This document shows positions 1 through 7,651 of a DNA stretch of 64,000 nt, one piece after another; position 1 is the stretch's first letter; each line of letters starts with the position of its first letter. Location: contig CAVOTL010000007.1 in assembly GCA_963699345.1 (NCBI GenBank), positions 186,001-250,000 on the forward strand, given 5' to 3'. The notes under the pieces were generated by a model that was not told where the DNA came from, did not search any database, and saw nothing but the letters and a program-made list of their open reading frames with translations. A program made the position numbers and the translations under genes. The stretch comes from Bog-756 sp963699345. Lineage in GTDB: Bacteria; Actinomycetota; Acidimicrobiia; Acidimicrobiales; RAAP-2.

Positions 1-158
1 TCGACGCCAATACGGCCTCGACCGCCGCCATGGTGCTCGGCACCTCCGCGACCGCCTGGCTGGTCCAGGTCGGCCTTCCCGCCCGGTTGGTCCGGCACGA
101 TGGATCGGTCGTGACGGTCGCCGGCTGGCCGACCGACCGAGGGGAAGGCGACCGATGA
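1..158 (+). CDS. apbE: FAD:protein FMN transferase (ApbE), 3' end only
   Basis: About 51 C-terminal residues are present, read from base 3; the rest lies upstream of the window. The fragment has the typical ApbE tail: an N-T-A-S-T-A-A-M-V-L-G helix followed by a G-L-P-A-R-L-V strand and a final V-A-G-W-P. ApbE proteins attach FMN covalently to a threonine of extracytoplasmic FMN-binding domains. The next gene, a ferric-reductase-like membrane protein, starts 28 bp downstream, so the enzyme probably flavinylates a partner of this redox operon encoded upstream of the window. The family call rests only on a short tail. Confidence 0.7.
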   Translation, partial: DANTASTAAMVLGTSATAWLVQVGLPARLVRHDGSVVTVAGWPTDRGEGDR

Positions 159-185
159 CGTCGACCCCGCGCCTCCTCGCCTCCG

Positions 186-1295
186 GTGACGGCTCCGCGC
201 TCGTGGTACCTCACCCGCGCCTCGGGGGTCGTGGCCTTGATCCTCCTGACGGCCACGGTCGTGGTCGGGGTGGTCGCCTCCGTGGGATGGAGCCGGGAAC
301 GCTGGCCCCGTTTCCTCTTCCAACACCTCCACCGCAATCTCTCGCTGCTCTGCCTCGCCTTCGTGGCCGTCCACGTCGTGACGACGATAGGTGACGGCTA
401 TGTGCCCATCGGCGCGCTCGATGCCTTCGTGCCCTTCCGGTCCCCGTACCGACCGCTCTGGGTCGGGCTCGGCGCGGTCAGCCTCGACTTCCTGGTCGCC
501 GTCCTGTTGACCAGCGCGCTGCGCCATCGCATCGGCTATGGCTCCTGGCGTTCCATCCACTGGTTGGCCTATGCGTGCTGGCCCATCGCGGTCCTGCACG
601 GTCTGGGGACCGGTTCGGACACCTCGCTCGAACCGGTGCTCGTCGTCGATGCCGTCTGCGCCGCCGCCGTGCTCGGCGTCGTGGCGTGGCGGCTCGCCAC
701 CGCCACGGCATTCGGAGGCGCGCAGCGCCTGACTGCTGGACTCTTGGCGCTGGCCGTCGCCGTGGCCATCGCCGTAGTGGCCGTGCTGGGCCCACTCCGG
801 CCGGGATGGTCCCGCCGGTCCGGGACGGCGAGCGCACTCCTGGCCCAGATCGCCGCCGTGAGCCCCGGAACGAGAGAGGCCGCGCCGCCTGCGCCCCCCA
901 GCGCCGCGAGGACATCGACGACCCAGGGATCGGACCCTTCGTCCGGCTACGTGCCCCCGGCCCCGTTCTCCTTCGCCGTCCGTGGAACCCAGGTCACGGC
1001 CCCCATGGCCGCCGGGAAGGAGCGCATCACCCTCGCCCTCCACCTCGACGACCCGGCCGTGACCCCCCTCACCGTCGAACTGCAGGGCGGGGAGGTGCCC
1101 GGTGGTGGCGTGTCGCTGACCTCGGGCTCCGTCGAGTTCGGTCCCTTCCGGGGCACGGTGACGTCACTCGACGGAGACAGGGTGGCCGCCTTGGTCCCCG
1201 ATGGCGGCCCGCTCTACCTCACGGTGACGCTCCGCGTCGACGAGGGGACCGGGGTGCTGTCGGGCGTCGCCGTGGGAAACCGAGGAGGTGGGTGA
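186..1295 (+). CDS. Ferric-reductase-like transmembrane protein with C-terminal exported domain
   Basis: 369 aa. GTG at 186 is the only in-frame start after the apbE stop. Residues ~8-190 form about six membrane helices with paired histidines suited to b-type haem binding (QHLHRN, VHVV, IHW, VLHG), as in the ferric reductase-like transmembrane family (PF01794). A Pro/Ala/Ser-rich linker (~205-255) leads to a ~115-residue Gly/Val-rich beta domain that I do not recognise. There is no NAD(P)H- or FAD-binding domain on this chain, so electrons must come from another protein; the NuoF-like flavoprotein and ferredoxin directly downstream are candidates. The stop overlaps the next start (TGATG). The redox role is inferred from family and context. 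Confidence 0.75.
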   Translation: MTAPRSWYLTRASGVVALILLTATVVVGVVASVGWSRERWPRFLFQHLHRNLSLLCLAFVAVHVVTTIGDGYVPIGALDAFVPFRSPYRPLWVGLGAVSLDFLVAVLLTSALRHRIGYGSWRSIHWLAYACWPIAVLHGLGTGSDTSLEPVLVVDAVCAAAVLGVVAWRLATATAFGGAQRLTAGLLALAVAVAIAVVAVLGPLRPGWSRRSGTASALLAQIAAVSPGTREAAPPAPPSAARTSTTQGSDPSSGYVPPAPFSFAVRGTQVTAPMAAGKERITLALHLDDPAVTPLTVELQGGEVPGGGVSLTSGSVEFGPFRGTVTSLDGDRVAALVPDGGPLYLTVTLRVDEGTGVLSGVAVGNRGGG

Positions 1296-2620
1296 TGGGA
1301 GCCGCCACGTACGGTCGAGCCCGTAGGTCGTCCGGCACCCCACGCCCGTTCCTGCCCGCCGGACCGCTCGGACCGACGCGTCTGCTCCTCGGGGCCGGGA
1401 ACGACGAGGCGGGCCCGCACCTCGACCGCCATCTGGGGCAGTGGGGCGAGATCCCGAGGTGGCGGGCGGCGGACATCATGGACGAACTGGACCACAGCGG
1501 ACTCCGTGGCCATGGTGGTGCCTGGTTCCCGGTAGCCACGAAGTGGCGGGCGGTGGCGTCCGCTGGTCGGGGTGCGGTGGTGGTGGCCAACGGGGCCGAA
1601 GGGGAGCCCGGTAGTGGCAAGGATCGCTATCTGGTCCACCATCGTCCCCACCTCGTCCTGGACGGAGCCACCGTCGCGGCGGCGGCCGTGGGTGCCGCCC
1701 GGGTGGTGGTCCACGTAGCTCCCGACGGCGTCGGACCGATGAGGGTGGCCATCGGGGAACGACGACGTGCGGGCCTCGAGTGGTGCCCTGTCGACGTCGT
1801 CGTGGCACCGGACGGATTCCTCTCCGGCCAGGAATCCGCGGTCGTCAATACCGTCAACGGTCGCAACACGGGCATCCCGTCGTTCGTGGGACTGCGACCG
1901 GTCCGGGAGCGCGGCGTCGGTGGACGGCCGACCCTGGTCCAGAATGTCGAATCCCTCGCCCACGTCGCGCTCATCGCCCGCTACGGCCAGGAGTGGTTCC
2001 GCCGGGTCGGAACCCCGGGATCACCGGGAACGGCGCTGTTCACGGTCACCGGACGTTGGCCGACCCCCCGAATCGTCGAAGCGCCACTCGGTGCCACGAT
2101 CGGCCAGGTGCTCCAACTGCGAACCGCTGACGTCACGGCCTGTCAGGGGATCCTGTTCGGGGGCTACGGGGGCGGATGGGTGACCCCCGGTGACGTGGTC
2201 GGGCTCCCACTCACCGAGGAGGCGGTGCGGTCCGTCGGGTCCTCGCTCGGGGCCGGGGTCGTGATGCTGTTGCCGACGGGGATCTGTCCGTTGGCCGAGG
2301 TGGCCCACGTCGTCCGGTATCTGGAGGGCGAGGGAGCCGGGCAGTGTGGCCCCTGCGTGCACGGTCTTGCCGCACTGTCCAGCGCCGTCGATCAGTTGGC
2401 CTTCGCTCCGGCGGCCCTGCGGGGAGGGGTGGCCGCCATCGAAACCCTGTGCGGACTGGTCGAAGGTCGCGGGGCATGCCACCATCCTGACGGTGCCGCC
2501 CGGTTCACCCGTACGGCGCTGCGGACCTTCGGGTCCCACGTCGACCTCCACCGGCGCCGGGGGCCCTGCACGCCCGGCCCGCCCGTCCTGCCGGTGCCCG
2601 TCTCGCGGAGATCGGCGTAG
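1295..2620 (+). CDS. NuoF-like NADH-binding flavoprotein with Fe-S domain
   Basis: 441 aa. ATG at 1295 overlaps the previous stop and has a GAGGAGG ribosome site just upstream. It resembles the 51-kDa (NuoF) subunit of complex I. The glycine-rich nucleotide/FMN loop appears as GLRGHGGAWFPVATKW, and the flavin motif as NGAEGEPGSGKDR. A SLBB-like segment follows, then the Fe-S region EGAGQCGPC. The first cysteine of the NuoF motif ESCGxCxPC is alanine here; later cysteines lie at ETLC and GACHHPDG. Stand-alone NuoF-like proteins of this kind occur in actinobacteria next to ferredoxins. Likely role: oxidise NAD(P)H and pass electrons to the ferredoxin or membrane partner. The electron route is inference. 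Confidence 0.8.
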   Translation: MGAATYGRARRSSGTPRPFLPAGPLGPTRLLLGAGNDEAGPHLDRHLGQWGEIPRWRAADIMDELDHSGLRGHGGAWFPVATKWRAVASAGRGAVVVANGAEGEPGSGKDRYLVHHRPHLVLDGATVAAAAVGAARVVVHVAPDGVGPMRVAIGERRRAGLEWCPVDVVVAPDGFLSGQESAVVNTVNGRNTGIPSFVGLRPVRERGVGGRPTLVQNVESLAHVALIARYGQEWFRRVGTPGSPGTALFTVTGRWPTPRIVEAPLGATIGQVLQLRTADVTACQGILFGGYGGGWVTPGDVVGLPLTEEAVRSVGSSLGAGVVMLLPTGICPLAEVAHVVRYLEGEGAGQCGPCVHGLAALSSAVDQLAFAPAALRGGVAAIETLCGLVEGRGACHHPDGAARFTRTALRTFGSHVDLHRRRGPCTPGPPVLPVPVSRRSA

Positions 2621-3084
2621 TGCCCCGGCCGCGGTTCCGACTGGTGGTGGACCCGATCGCCTGCGACGGCGCGGGTGTCTGCGCCGAGCTCCTGCCCGAG
2701 TGGATCCGCCCGGACCCGTGGGGCTACCCGGTCGTCGAGCCGGGTGAGGTGCCCGCCCAACTGACGGATCACGCCCAGCGAGCGGTCAGCTCGTGTCCCC
2801 GGCTCGCACTGACGTTGGTGAGGATCCGCTCCACGGTGCATGACGATCGACGGTCGTCGCCGCCCGCCGTGTTGACGGGTCCGCTCACGACGCGTCGGGG
2901 ACGGCCCTACCCACATCGTCCGCGATCCGGCACCGATCGTCATGTGGATGTCAGGAAGGGTTTCTACCCTGTCCCCATGGATGTCGCCGCCATCGCCCTT
3001 GCGCGCCGATCGGGACACGGAGAGGGGACCCCGGCTCGCGCGAGATACCGCTCGACGATGACGAGATCCGTGGGCCGCTCGTGA
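2620..3084 (+). CDS. Small ferredoxin with long C-terminal extension
   Basis: 154 aa. GTG at 2620 overlaps the preceding TAG. The first ~67 residues match small actinobacterial ferredoxins: D-P-I-A-C-D-G-A-G-V-C-A-E-L-L-P-E, then WGYPVV, then S-S-C-P. Three cysteines (C-x5-C and C-P) suggest a [3Fe-4S] cluster. Family members usually end shortly after the last cysteine. Here about 85 further Arg/Pro/Ser-rich residues follow with no recognisable fold. The gene ends in a GTGA overlap with the next start, so the extension is at least placed as if translated. It probably shuttles electrons within this operon. Confidence 0.75.
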   Translation: MPRPRFRLVVDPIACDGAGVCAELLPEWIRPDPWGYPVVEPGEVPAQLTDHAQRAVSSCPRLALTLVRIRSTVHDDRRSSPPAVLTGPLTTRRGRPYPHRPRSGTDRHVDVRKGFYPVPMDVAAIALARRSGHGEGTPARARYRSTMTRSVGRS

Positions 3085-3749
3085 GTGTCGACCGATCGAC
3101 GTCCCCGGTGACCACGGCTGACCGATCCCGACACCGGCTCCATCGACGGAGCGGGGGGCCCGAGTCCAATACCCGACTCACCGCATCGGTGGCGGCCGTC
3201 CTGCTCGTCCTGCTGGCTGCCGAAGGGTTCACCATCCTGCGGGTCGGAAGACTCCTGACGCCGCACGTGTTCATCGGCATGCTCCTGGTCCCTCCCGTCC
3301 TCCTGAAGATGGGAAGTACGATCTGGCGATTCAGCCGGTACTACGCGGGAGACGCGGAGTACCGCCGCAAGGGCCCACCGCTACCCCTGCTGAGGCTCCT
3401 CGGACCGGTGGTCGTCGTCCTGACCGTCGTGGTCTTCGGGACCGGGATCGCCCTCCTCCTCGGACCACCCTCGATTCGGTCCCAGATGCTGCAGCTGCAC
3501 CAACTGAGCTTCATCCTCTGGTTCGGGGCGATGACGATCCACGTGCTGGGTCACATCGTCGAAACCACGCGGGTCGCCCCCCGGGACTGGATGCGCCGGA
3601 CCCGCCGCCAGGTCGACGGTGCGGGTGCGCGCCAGTGGGCGCTCGCCATCAGCCTGGTGTTGGGCGTGATCCTGGCGACCGCCGTGGTTCCCGAGGTCGG
3701 ACCGTGGCTGGACGGCGGTCGGCACGTGGTTGTCGGACTCCATCGATGA
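3081..3749 (+). CDS. Four-helix membrane protein, possible b-type cytochrome
   Basis: 222 aa from a GTG that overlaps the ferredoxin stop by 4 bp. After a ~30-residue basic cytoplasmic N-terminus there are four to five hydrophobic helices (about 30-52, 60-80, 105-130, 145-165, 188-208). Histidines sit in or near the helices at LTPHVFIG, QLHQLS, and MTIHVLGHIVETT, which could ligate haem. A conserved-looking loop SRYYAGDAEYRRKGPP separates helices 2 and 3. I do not recognise a named family. The overlap with neighbours argues for co-translation with the redox module, perhaps as a second membrane electron carrier. Confidence 0.65.
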   Translation: MSVDRSTSPVTTADRSRHRLHRRSGGPESNTRLTASVAAVLLVLLAAEGFTILRVGRLLTPHVFIGMLLVPPVLLKMGSTIWRFSRYYAGDAEYRRKGPPLPLLRLLGPVVVVLTVVVFGTGIALLLGPPSIRSQMLQLHQLSFILWFGAMTIHVLGHIVETTRVAPRDWMRRTRRQVDGAGARQWALAISLVLGVILATAVVPEVGPWLDGGRHVVVGLHR

Positions 3750-4996
3750 GCAAGACCTCCGTCGCGGAGATGGACCGACCAGGTCACGACCTTCCACCGG
3801 CCCGGTACCTCCATGCCCGGCGACCGATGCCGACGTCCCGCACCTACCGTCGCCGCCGGGTCCTGGTGGCCACGTCCCTGCTGATGGTGGTCCTCCTGGC
3901 GTGGTTGACCGTCTCCCTCGGGAGCGCGCTGACCGACCCGGCCCTGGGGTCTTCCGTGAGCGCCCGCTTCGCCGAGTGGGCCCGAGGTCACGGAGGCAAC
4001 GGCATGGTGAACTGGGTCGAGAACGAGTGGTACAGCCACCATCCTCCGAAAGTCGGAGGTCGACCGCCTCGTGGAGCGATCCGGGTGCCGGTGGCACTGC
4101 ACCCGACCGCCGTGACCGGCGCCGCTGCCGTGCCGGCCCATCTCCCCACCCCCGCCCCCGTGGTGCCCATCGCCAGTCCGGCGATCCCCGGTGAGGGCGA
4201 GTGGTCGCCGGCGGGGCGCCCGGTCGACGGGATACCCGCGGTCTATGTCACCACCCTCCGTCCCGATGCCGTCCACACGAGCTATGTCGCCGGCGTGGCC
4301 TGGATGGATTCCGATCTGCTGAAAGCCACGCTCTATTCCGGCAGTGAGATCCCGGGCGGCGGTCCTTACGTCCACTCGGCGCCCGTCCCGCCGGCGGCCG
4401 CCTCGAGCCTGGTGGCCGCCTTCAATGCCGGCTTCCTCATGTCCAACGCCCAGGGCGGCTACTACACGGACGGTCGGACGGTCATCCCGCTCCGCCCGGG
4501 AGCGGCTTCCTTCGTGGTGTATGCGAACGGGACCTCCACCGTCGGTGAGTGGGGCCGCGACGTGACCATGACCCCGCAGGTCGTGTCCGTCCGCCAGAAT
4601 CTCGACCTGCTGGTCGACGGCGGCCAACCGGTCCCGGGGCTCAACGCCGCCGACACCACGCAATGGGGGTACACGCTGGGAAACCAGGTGTACGTGTGGC
4701 GGTCGGGGCTCGGTGTCACGGCGGACGGCGCCCTGGTCTACGTCGCTGGACCGGGGCTGAACATCACCGACCTCGCCGATCTCCTGGCGCGTGCCGGGGC
4801 TGTCCGAGCCATGGAACTCGACATCAACACCGACTGGGTCAACTTCGCCACCTACCAGCCCACCAGCCCGTCGGGACCGGCCACGCCGGCGAACGGGACC
4901 GATCTCCTGCCCACCATGGTCGGGACCCCCGGCCGCTACTTCGAGTCGTACTGGGCACGGGATTTCATCACGATGTCCGCTACCGCTCTGCCCTGA
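3746..4996 (+). CDS. Membrane-anchored phosphodiester glycosidase-domain protein
   Basis: 416 aa. ATG at 3746 overlaps the previous stop (ATGA). A cytoplasmic N-terminus (~35 aa) is followed by one signal-anchor helix (VLVATSLLMVVLLAWLTVSL) and a large extracellular region. From about residue 190 the sequence fits the phosphodiester glycosidase family (NAGPA-like, PF09992): AAFNAGFLM, GGYYTDGR, NLDLLVDGGQ, and AMELDINTDWVNFATY, the last matching the conserved ELD-D region. Related enzymes remove GlcNAc from phosphodiester-linked sugars; in bacteria they often act on wall or spore polymers. Its link to the redox genes upstream is by overlap only. The substrate is unknown. Confidence 0.75.
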   Translation: MSKTSVAEMDRPGHDLPPARYLHARRPMPTSRTYRRRRVLVATSLLMVVLLAWLTVSLGSALTDPALGSSVSARFAEWARGHGGNGMVNWVENEWYSHHPPKVGGRPPRGAIRVPVALHPTAVTGAAAVPAHLPTPAPVVPIASPAIPGEGEWSPAGRPVDGIPAVYVTTLRPDAVHTSYVAGVAWMDSDLLKATLYSGSEIPGGGPYVHSAPVPPAAASSLVAAFNAGFLMSNAQGGYYTDGRTVIPLRPGAASFVVYANGTSTVGEWGRDVTMTPQVVSVRQNLDLLVDGGQPVPGLNAADTTQWGYTLGNQVYVWRSGLGVTADGALVYVAGPGLNITDLADLLARAGAVRAMELDINTDWVNFATYQPTSPSGPATPANGTDLLPTMVGTPGRYFESYWARDFITMSATALP

Positions 4997-5034
4997 CCCC
5001 GCCGCCGGGTTCCTGCCCTGACCCCGCCGCCGGG
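4988..5034 (+). repeat. 22-bp tandem duplication spanning the stop codon
   Basis: An identical 22-bp unit occurs at 4988-5009 and 5013-5034, a period of 25 bp. The first copy contains the TGA of the upstream gene. This is probably a replication-slippage product in GC-rich DNA. No coding or termination role is evident. Confidence 0.8.
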
Positions 5035-5104
5035 CAGACCCAGCGCAGTTTGGCCCCGGCGGAGGAGTAGCCACCCGTCGGCTCCGGGGCCGACCCGTCG
5101 CCGG

Positions 5105-5269
5105 CTACCAACGGTAGAAGCCGTGGCGGCCGGCCCCCTCCCCACGCCCCAGGGCGAAACCCACGACCCAGAGGACCAGGAGGACGACCGCCACCACCCA
5201 GAGGAAGTGGAGGGCGAAGCCGAGTCCGAAGAACAGCAGGACCAGCAGGAAGGCGAGGAGGATCAACAT
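5105..5269 (-). CDS. Small hydrophobic membrane protein (54 aa)
   Basis: 54 aa, ATG at 5269, stop TAG at 5105-5107. Almost the whole protein is hydrophobic: two helices separated by LHFLW (about 1-20 and 23-40), then a short polar tail GRGEGAGRHGFYRW. The size, the WVVAV-LLVLWVVGF core and the FYRW ending match the small 'hydrophobic protein' family seen in actinobacteria, thought to be stress-associated but of unknown function. An AAAGG lies about 10 nt before the start. It is followed on the same strand by another small membrane protein gene upstream (5422-5670). Confidence 0.7.
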   Translation of the reverse strand: MLILLAFLLVLLFFGLGFALHFLWVVAVVLLVLWVVGFALGRGEGAGRHGFYRW

Positions 5270-5421
5270 GGGGGGACCTTTCAGAGGTGCGTCCCGGTCT
5301 CAAGAGACCCGGACGGCAGCTGGATGGTGGGCACAGGAGGGACGAGGGAGAAGCGGCGGGTGCGGCGGTCGACCACGACCGGTCCCGACGGGGACAGGTG
5401 TCGGTCGGCGGTGGTCAGAGG

Positions 5422-5670
5422 TCAGATGTAGGTGTCGTCGCGCCGCACGACATTGCCCCTGCCGTCGTCGACGACCGTGCGATGCCGGCGCATGCCGCTG
5501 CCGAGAAATCCGATCAGGGACAGCGCGGCGCCGACGGCACCCACCACCATGAGGATGACACCGACCGTGTTCACGTTGAAGCCGTGTTGGTCCGGACTGA
5601 CGGTGAGGGCGAAGTCCAGTACCGCCCCTACAGCGAAGACCACGATGCTGGTAGCGAGTCCGCCAATCAT
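5422..5670 (-). CDS. Small two-helix membrane protein (DUF6458-like)
   Basis: 82 aa. ATG at 5670 is chosen because a GAAAGGA site lies 7 nt upstream; longer in-frame versions lack one. Two helices (about 3-20 and 30-50) flank D-Q-H-G-F-N-V-N-T-V-G. The pattern G-(hydrophobic)-D-FAL...-D-VGVILMVVGAVG resembles the actinobacterial DUF6458 family. The C-terminal 30 residues are Arg/Asp-rich (RRHRTVVDDGRGNVVRRDD) and should be cytoplasmic. Function unknown. It may be co-transcribed with the 54-aa hydrophobic protein downstream. Confidence 0.7.
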   Translation of the reverse strand: MIGGLATSIVVFAVGAVLDFALTVSPDQHGFNVNTVGVILMVVGAVGAALSLIGFLGSGMRRHRTVVDDGRGNVVRRDDTYI

Positions 5671-5868
5671 GTTCGGTTCCTTTCTCGGGGACCCTGCACA
5701 CCTACCCTCCGACTCGAGCGGGCAAACGAAACAGGAGCTCCTCGATCGGGCCACTCCGACGGCAGGGGACTTCGGGGGCGCCCCGCCACGCCCCTGATGC
5801 TCACCCCCGGGGGGAACCACCACGGTGACGGCCGACCCCTTCGACCGGGTCAGACGCCTCCATCCGGG

Positions 5869-6219
5869 TCAGTCTTCGGCCCCGGGGTCGTACCGCTCGT
5901 CATCCGCCCGGGCCAGGCCCCAGGTCTCGCTCACGGATTTGGCTGACGATCCACTCACGATGTCGGCACGCATCAAGGAGTCGCGCGAAGCGGCGCGTGC
6001 CGACTGGAACTCCTCCATCAACCGGGTGACGTCCCGCCGGGCATCCGCCACGCCGGCGACGGCGATGGCATCGTTGACTCCCAGTCCGTCCAAGAGCCCG
6101 TCGAGGACGACGTTGTAGGCGAGGACGGCCGTTTCGATCTGGTCCGCGCATCGGCGCCCCGCGTCGATCATGGCCCGGAGGTCAGCGATCGCCTCGTCCC
6201 GGAGATCGGTCACGGACAA
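5869..6219 (-). CDS. Hypothetical helical protein
   Basis: 116 aa from TTG at 6219; GTG at 6213 is an equally good start, and neither has a strong ribosome site. The sequence is predicted mostly alpha-helical, acidic and Ala/Arg/Asp-rich, without membrane segments or cysteines in a motif. A heptad-like run (D-L-R-A-M-I-D-A-G-R-R-C-A-D-Q-I-E-T-A-V) could form a coiled coil. No family recognised. It lies in a stretch with actinobacterial codon bias (G/C at third positions), which supports that it is coding. Confidence 0.55.
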   Translation of the reverse strand: MSVTDLRDEAIADLRAMIDAGRRCADQIETAVLAYNVVLDGLLDGLGVNDAIAVAGVADARRDVTRLMEEFQSARAASRDSLMRADIVSGSSAKSVSETWGLARADDERYDPGAED

Positions 6220-6345
6220 ACATTAGAGGAACCTGAGATATTGCGTCTGGTCACCGGCTTCGAGGCAGGCGGGCGGCGGTCGCTCGATACGGGAGGCCTG
6301 GCGAGCCGCCGGGGCAACGGCCCGGACGGGGCGGAGGGCGGAGGG

Positions 6346-6388
6346 CCGGCCCCTCGGCCGGGGTCACCGACCGAGGGGCCGGTAAACT
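6346..6388 (+). promoter_or_regulatory. Inverted repeat plus -10 element before a leaderless-looking start
   Basis: A perfect 12-bp inverted repeat (CCGGCCCCTCGG at 6346-6357, its complement at 6371-6382, 13-nt loop) ends exactly where a TAAACT (-10 type TAnnnT) begins at 6383-6388. Seven bases later comes GTG at 6396, the spacing typical of actinobacterial leaderless transcripts. No Shine-Dalgarno site is present. The repeat would cover the -35 and spacer region, so it could be a repressor operator. A terminator for an upstream transcript is the alternative. Confidence 0.5.
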
Positions 6389-6395
6389 CCGACCG

Positions 6396-7604
6396 GTGGA
6401 TGGATCCGCAGGCGAGGTAGCGATCTACTGCGCCACGCTCGGGCGGGCCGTGTCCCGTGCCTGGTCACTGGCCGGCCGGGGGGATGGTGCGCTCCCCGAG
6501 GTGGCGGCACGGGTAGTGGCCGATGTCGACGTGCCCACCGGCGTGAACGCGTCGAGCATCCTCCAGTGGGCGGCTACCGCGTCCGACCTGCCGCCGCAGT
6601 CGCGTCGGAGCGACCCGTTCGGCCAGCCGCCGCTCGTCCTCCACCACGAGGACGACTTCTTCATCCAGGCGCTCATCTGGATGGAGGGCACCACGGCGAT
6701 CCACGACCATGCCTTCTGCGGAGCCTTCATGGTGCTGGAGGGTACGAGCCTGCACGTCACCTACGGGTTCGAGCCCGCCGAACGGATGGCGGAGGACCAC
6801 CTGGTGGTCGGTGATCTGGTGGCCGACCGGCCCGAAGTCCTGCGCCCGTTCGACGTCCGGCCGATCGAACCCGGGGAGGCCTTCCTCCACGCCCTCTTCC
6901 ATCTGGAGCGACCGACCGTCACCATCGTGGTGCGCAACGGCGCCTGCGCCCTCCCCTATCCCCAGTACGAGTACCTGCGCCCGGGTCTCGGATGGAATTC
7001 CTTGTGGGAGGACCGAACGTGGTCCAAGCGCCTCCAGAGCATCCGCGCTCTGGAACTCCTGGACCCCGAGGGCGCCCGCCGGACGGTGGGCGAGCTGGTG
7101 AGGGGCGGGGCATCCCTGTGGGAGGCCTTCCTCCTCGTGGAGAACTGGAGCTCGACGCACCGGTGGAACGACTCGACCTCCGCCCTGGTCGAGTGCCTCG
7201 GCACGCGCAACGGAGCCCTCGGCGGAGTCCTCGGCGGTGCGCTCGAGCAGCAGGCCTTCGTGCGCAAGATCCTGCTGCGCCGCGGCATGCTCCACTCGCT
7301 GGAGCACCGGACCCTCCTCGCGCTCCTGGCCAACCTCCCGGATGCGCCGTCGGTGACCTCGGTGGTGCACCAACTGTTCCCGGGCGAGGAGCCCGGGGCA
7401 CTGCTGCTCGACTGGGCCGAGGAGCTCTCGGGGCCTGACCTGGCGGGAGTGTCCGGCCTGTCGTTCGCCGACGGACGGCTCGCGGCGCTCCGATCATCCT
7501 CGTTGGAGGGCCGCGAGCAGGACCTCCTGGCCGAGATCCGGTCGAGGTGGGGTGCACCGCCGGGCTTGGCGAAGTGGTCCGCCGGGCCCGGTGTCCCGGG
7601 CTAG
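6396..7604 (+). CDS. Cupin-domain protein of unknown function
   Basis: 402 aa, GTG start at 6396, probably leaderless. Residues ~85-185 form a cupin-like metal site: IHDHAFCGAFMVLEG (His-x-His motif) and PGEAFLHALFHLE (second motif with two histidines). The pattern is reminiscent of cysteine dioxygenase-type cupins but I cannot assign a substrate. The C-terminal ~200 residues are helical, with no recognised domain (LALLANLPDAPSVTSVVHQLF). There is no signal peptide or membrane segment, so it is cytoplasmic. The gene is monocistronic by its own upstream element and faces the convergent S53 peptidase gene. Confidence 0.65.
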   Translation: MDGSAGEVAIYCATLGRAVSRAWSLAGRGDGALPEVAARVVADVDVPTGVNASSILQWAATASDLPPQSRRSDPFGQPPLVLHHEDDFFIQALIWMEGTTAIHDHAFCGAFMVLEGTSLHVTYGFEPAERMAEDHLVVGDLVADRPEVLRPFDVRPIEPGEAFLHALFHLERPTVTIVVRNGACALPYPQYEYLRPGLGWNSLWEDRTWSKRLQSIRALELLDPEGARRTVGELVRGGASLWEAFLLVENWSSTHRWNDSTSALVECLGTRNGALGGVLGGALEQQAFVRKILLRRGMLHSLEHRTLLALLANLPDAPSVTSVVHQLFPGEEPGALLLDWAEELSGPDLAGVSGLSFADGRLAALRSSSLEGREQDLLAEIRSRWGAPPGLAKWSAGPGVPG

Positions 7605-7651
7605 GACACCGTGGTCGACGGCGCCCTTCGCGCCCCGGTACGCCCGTGGGC

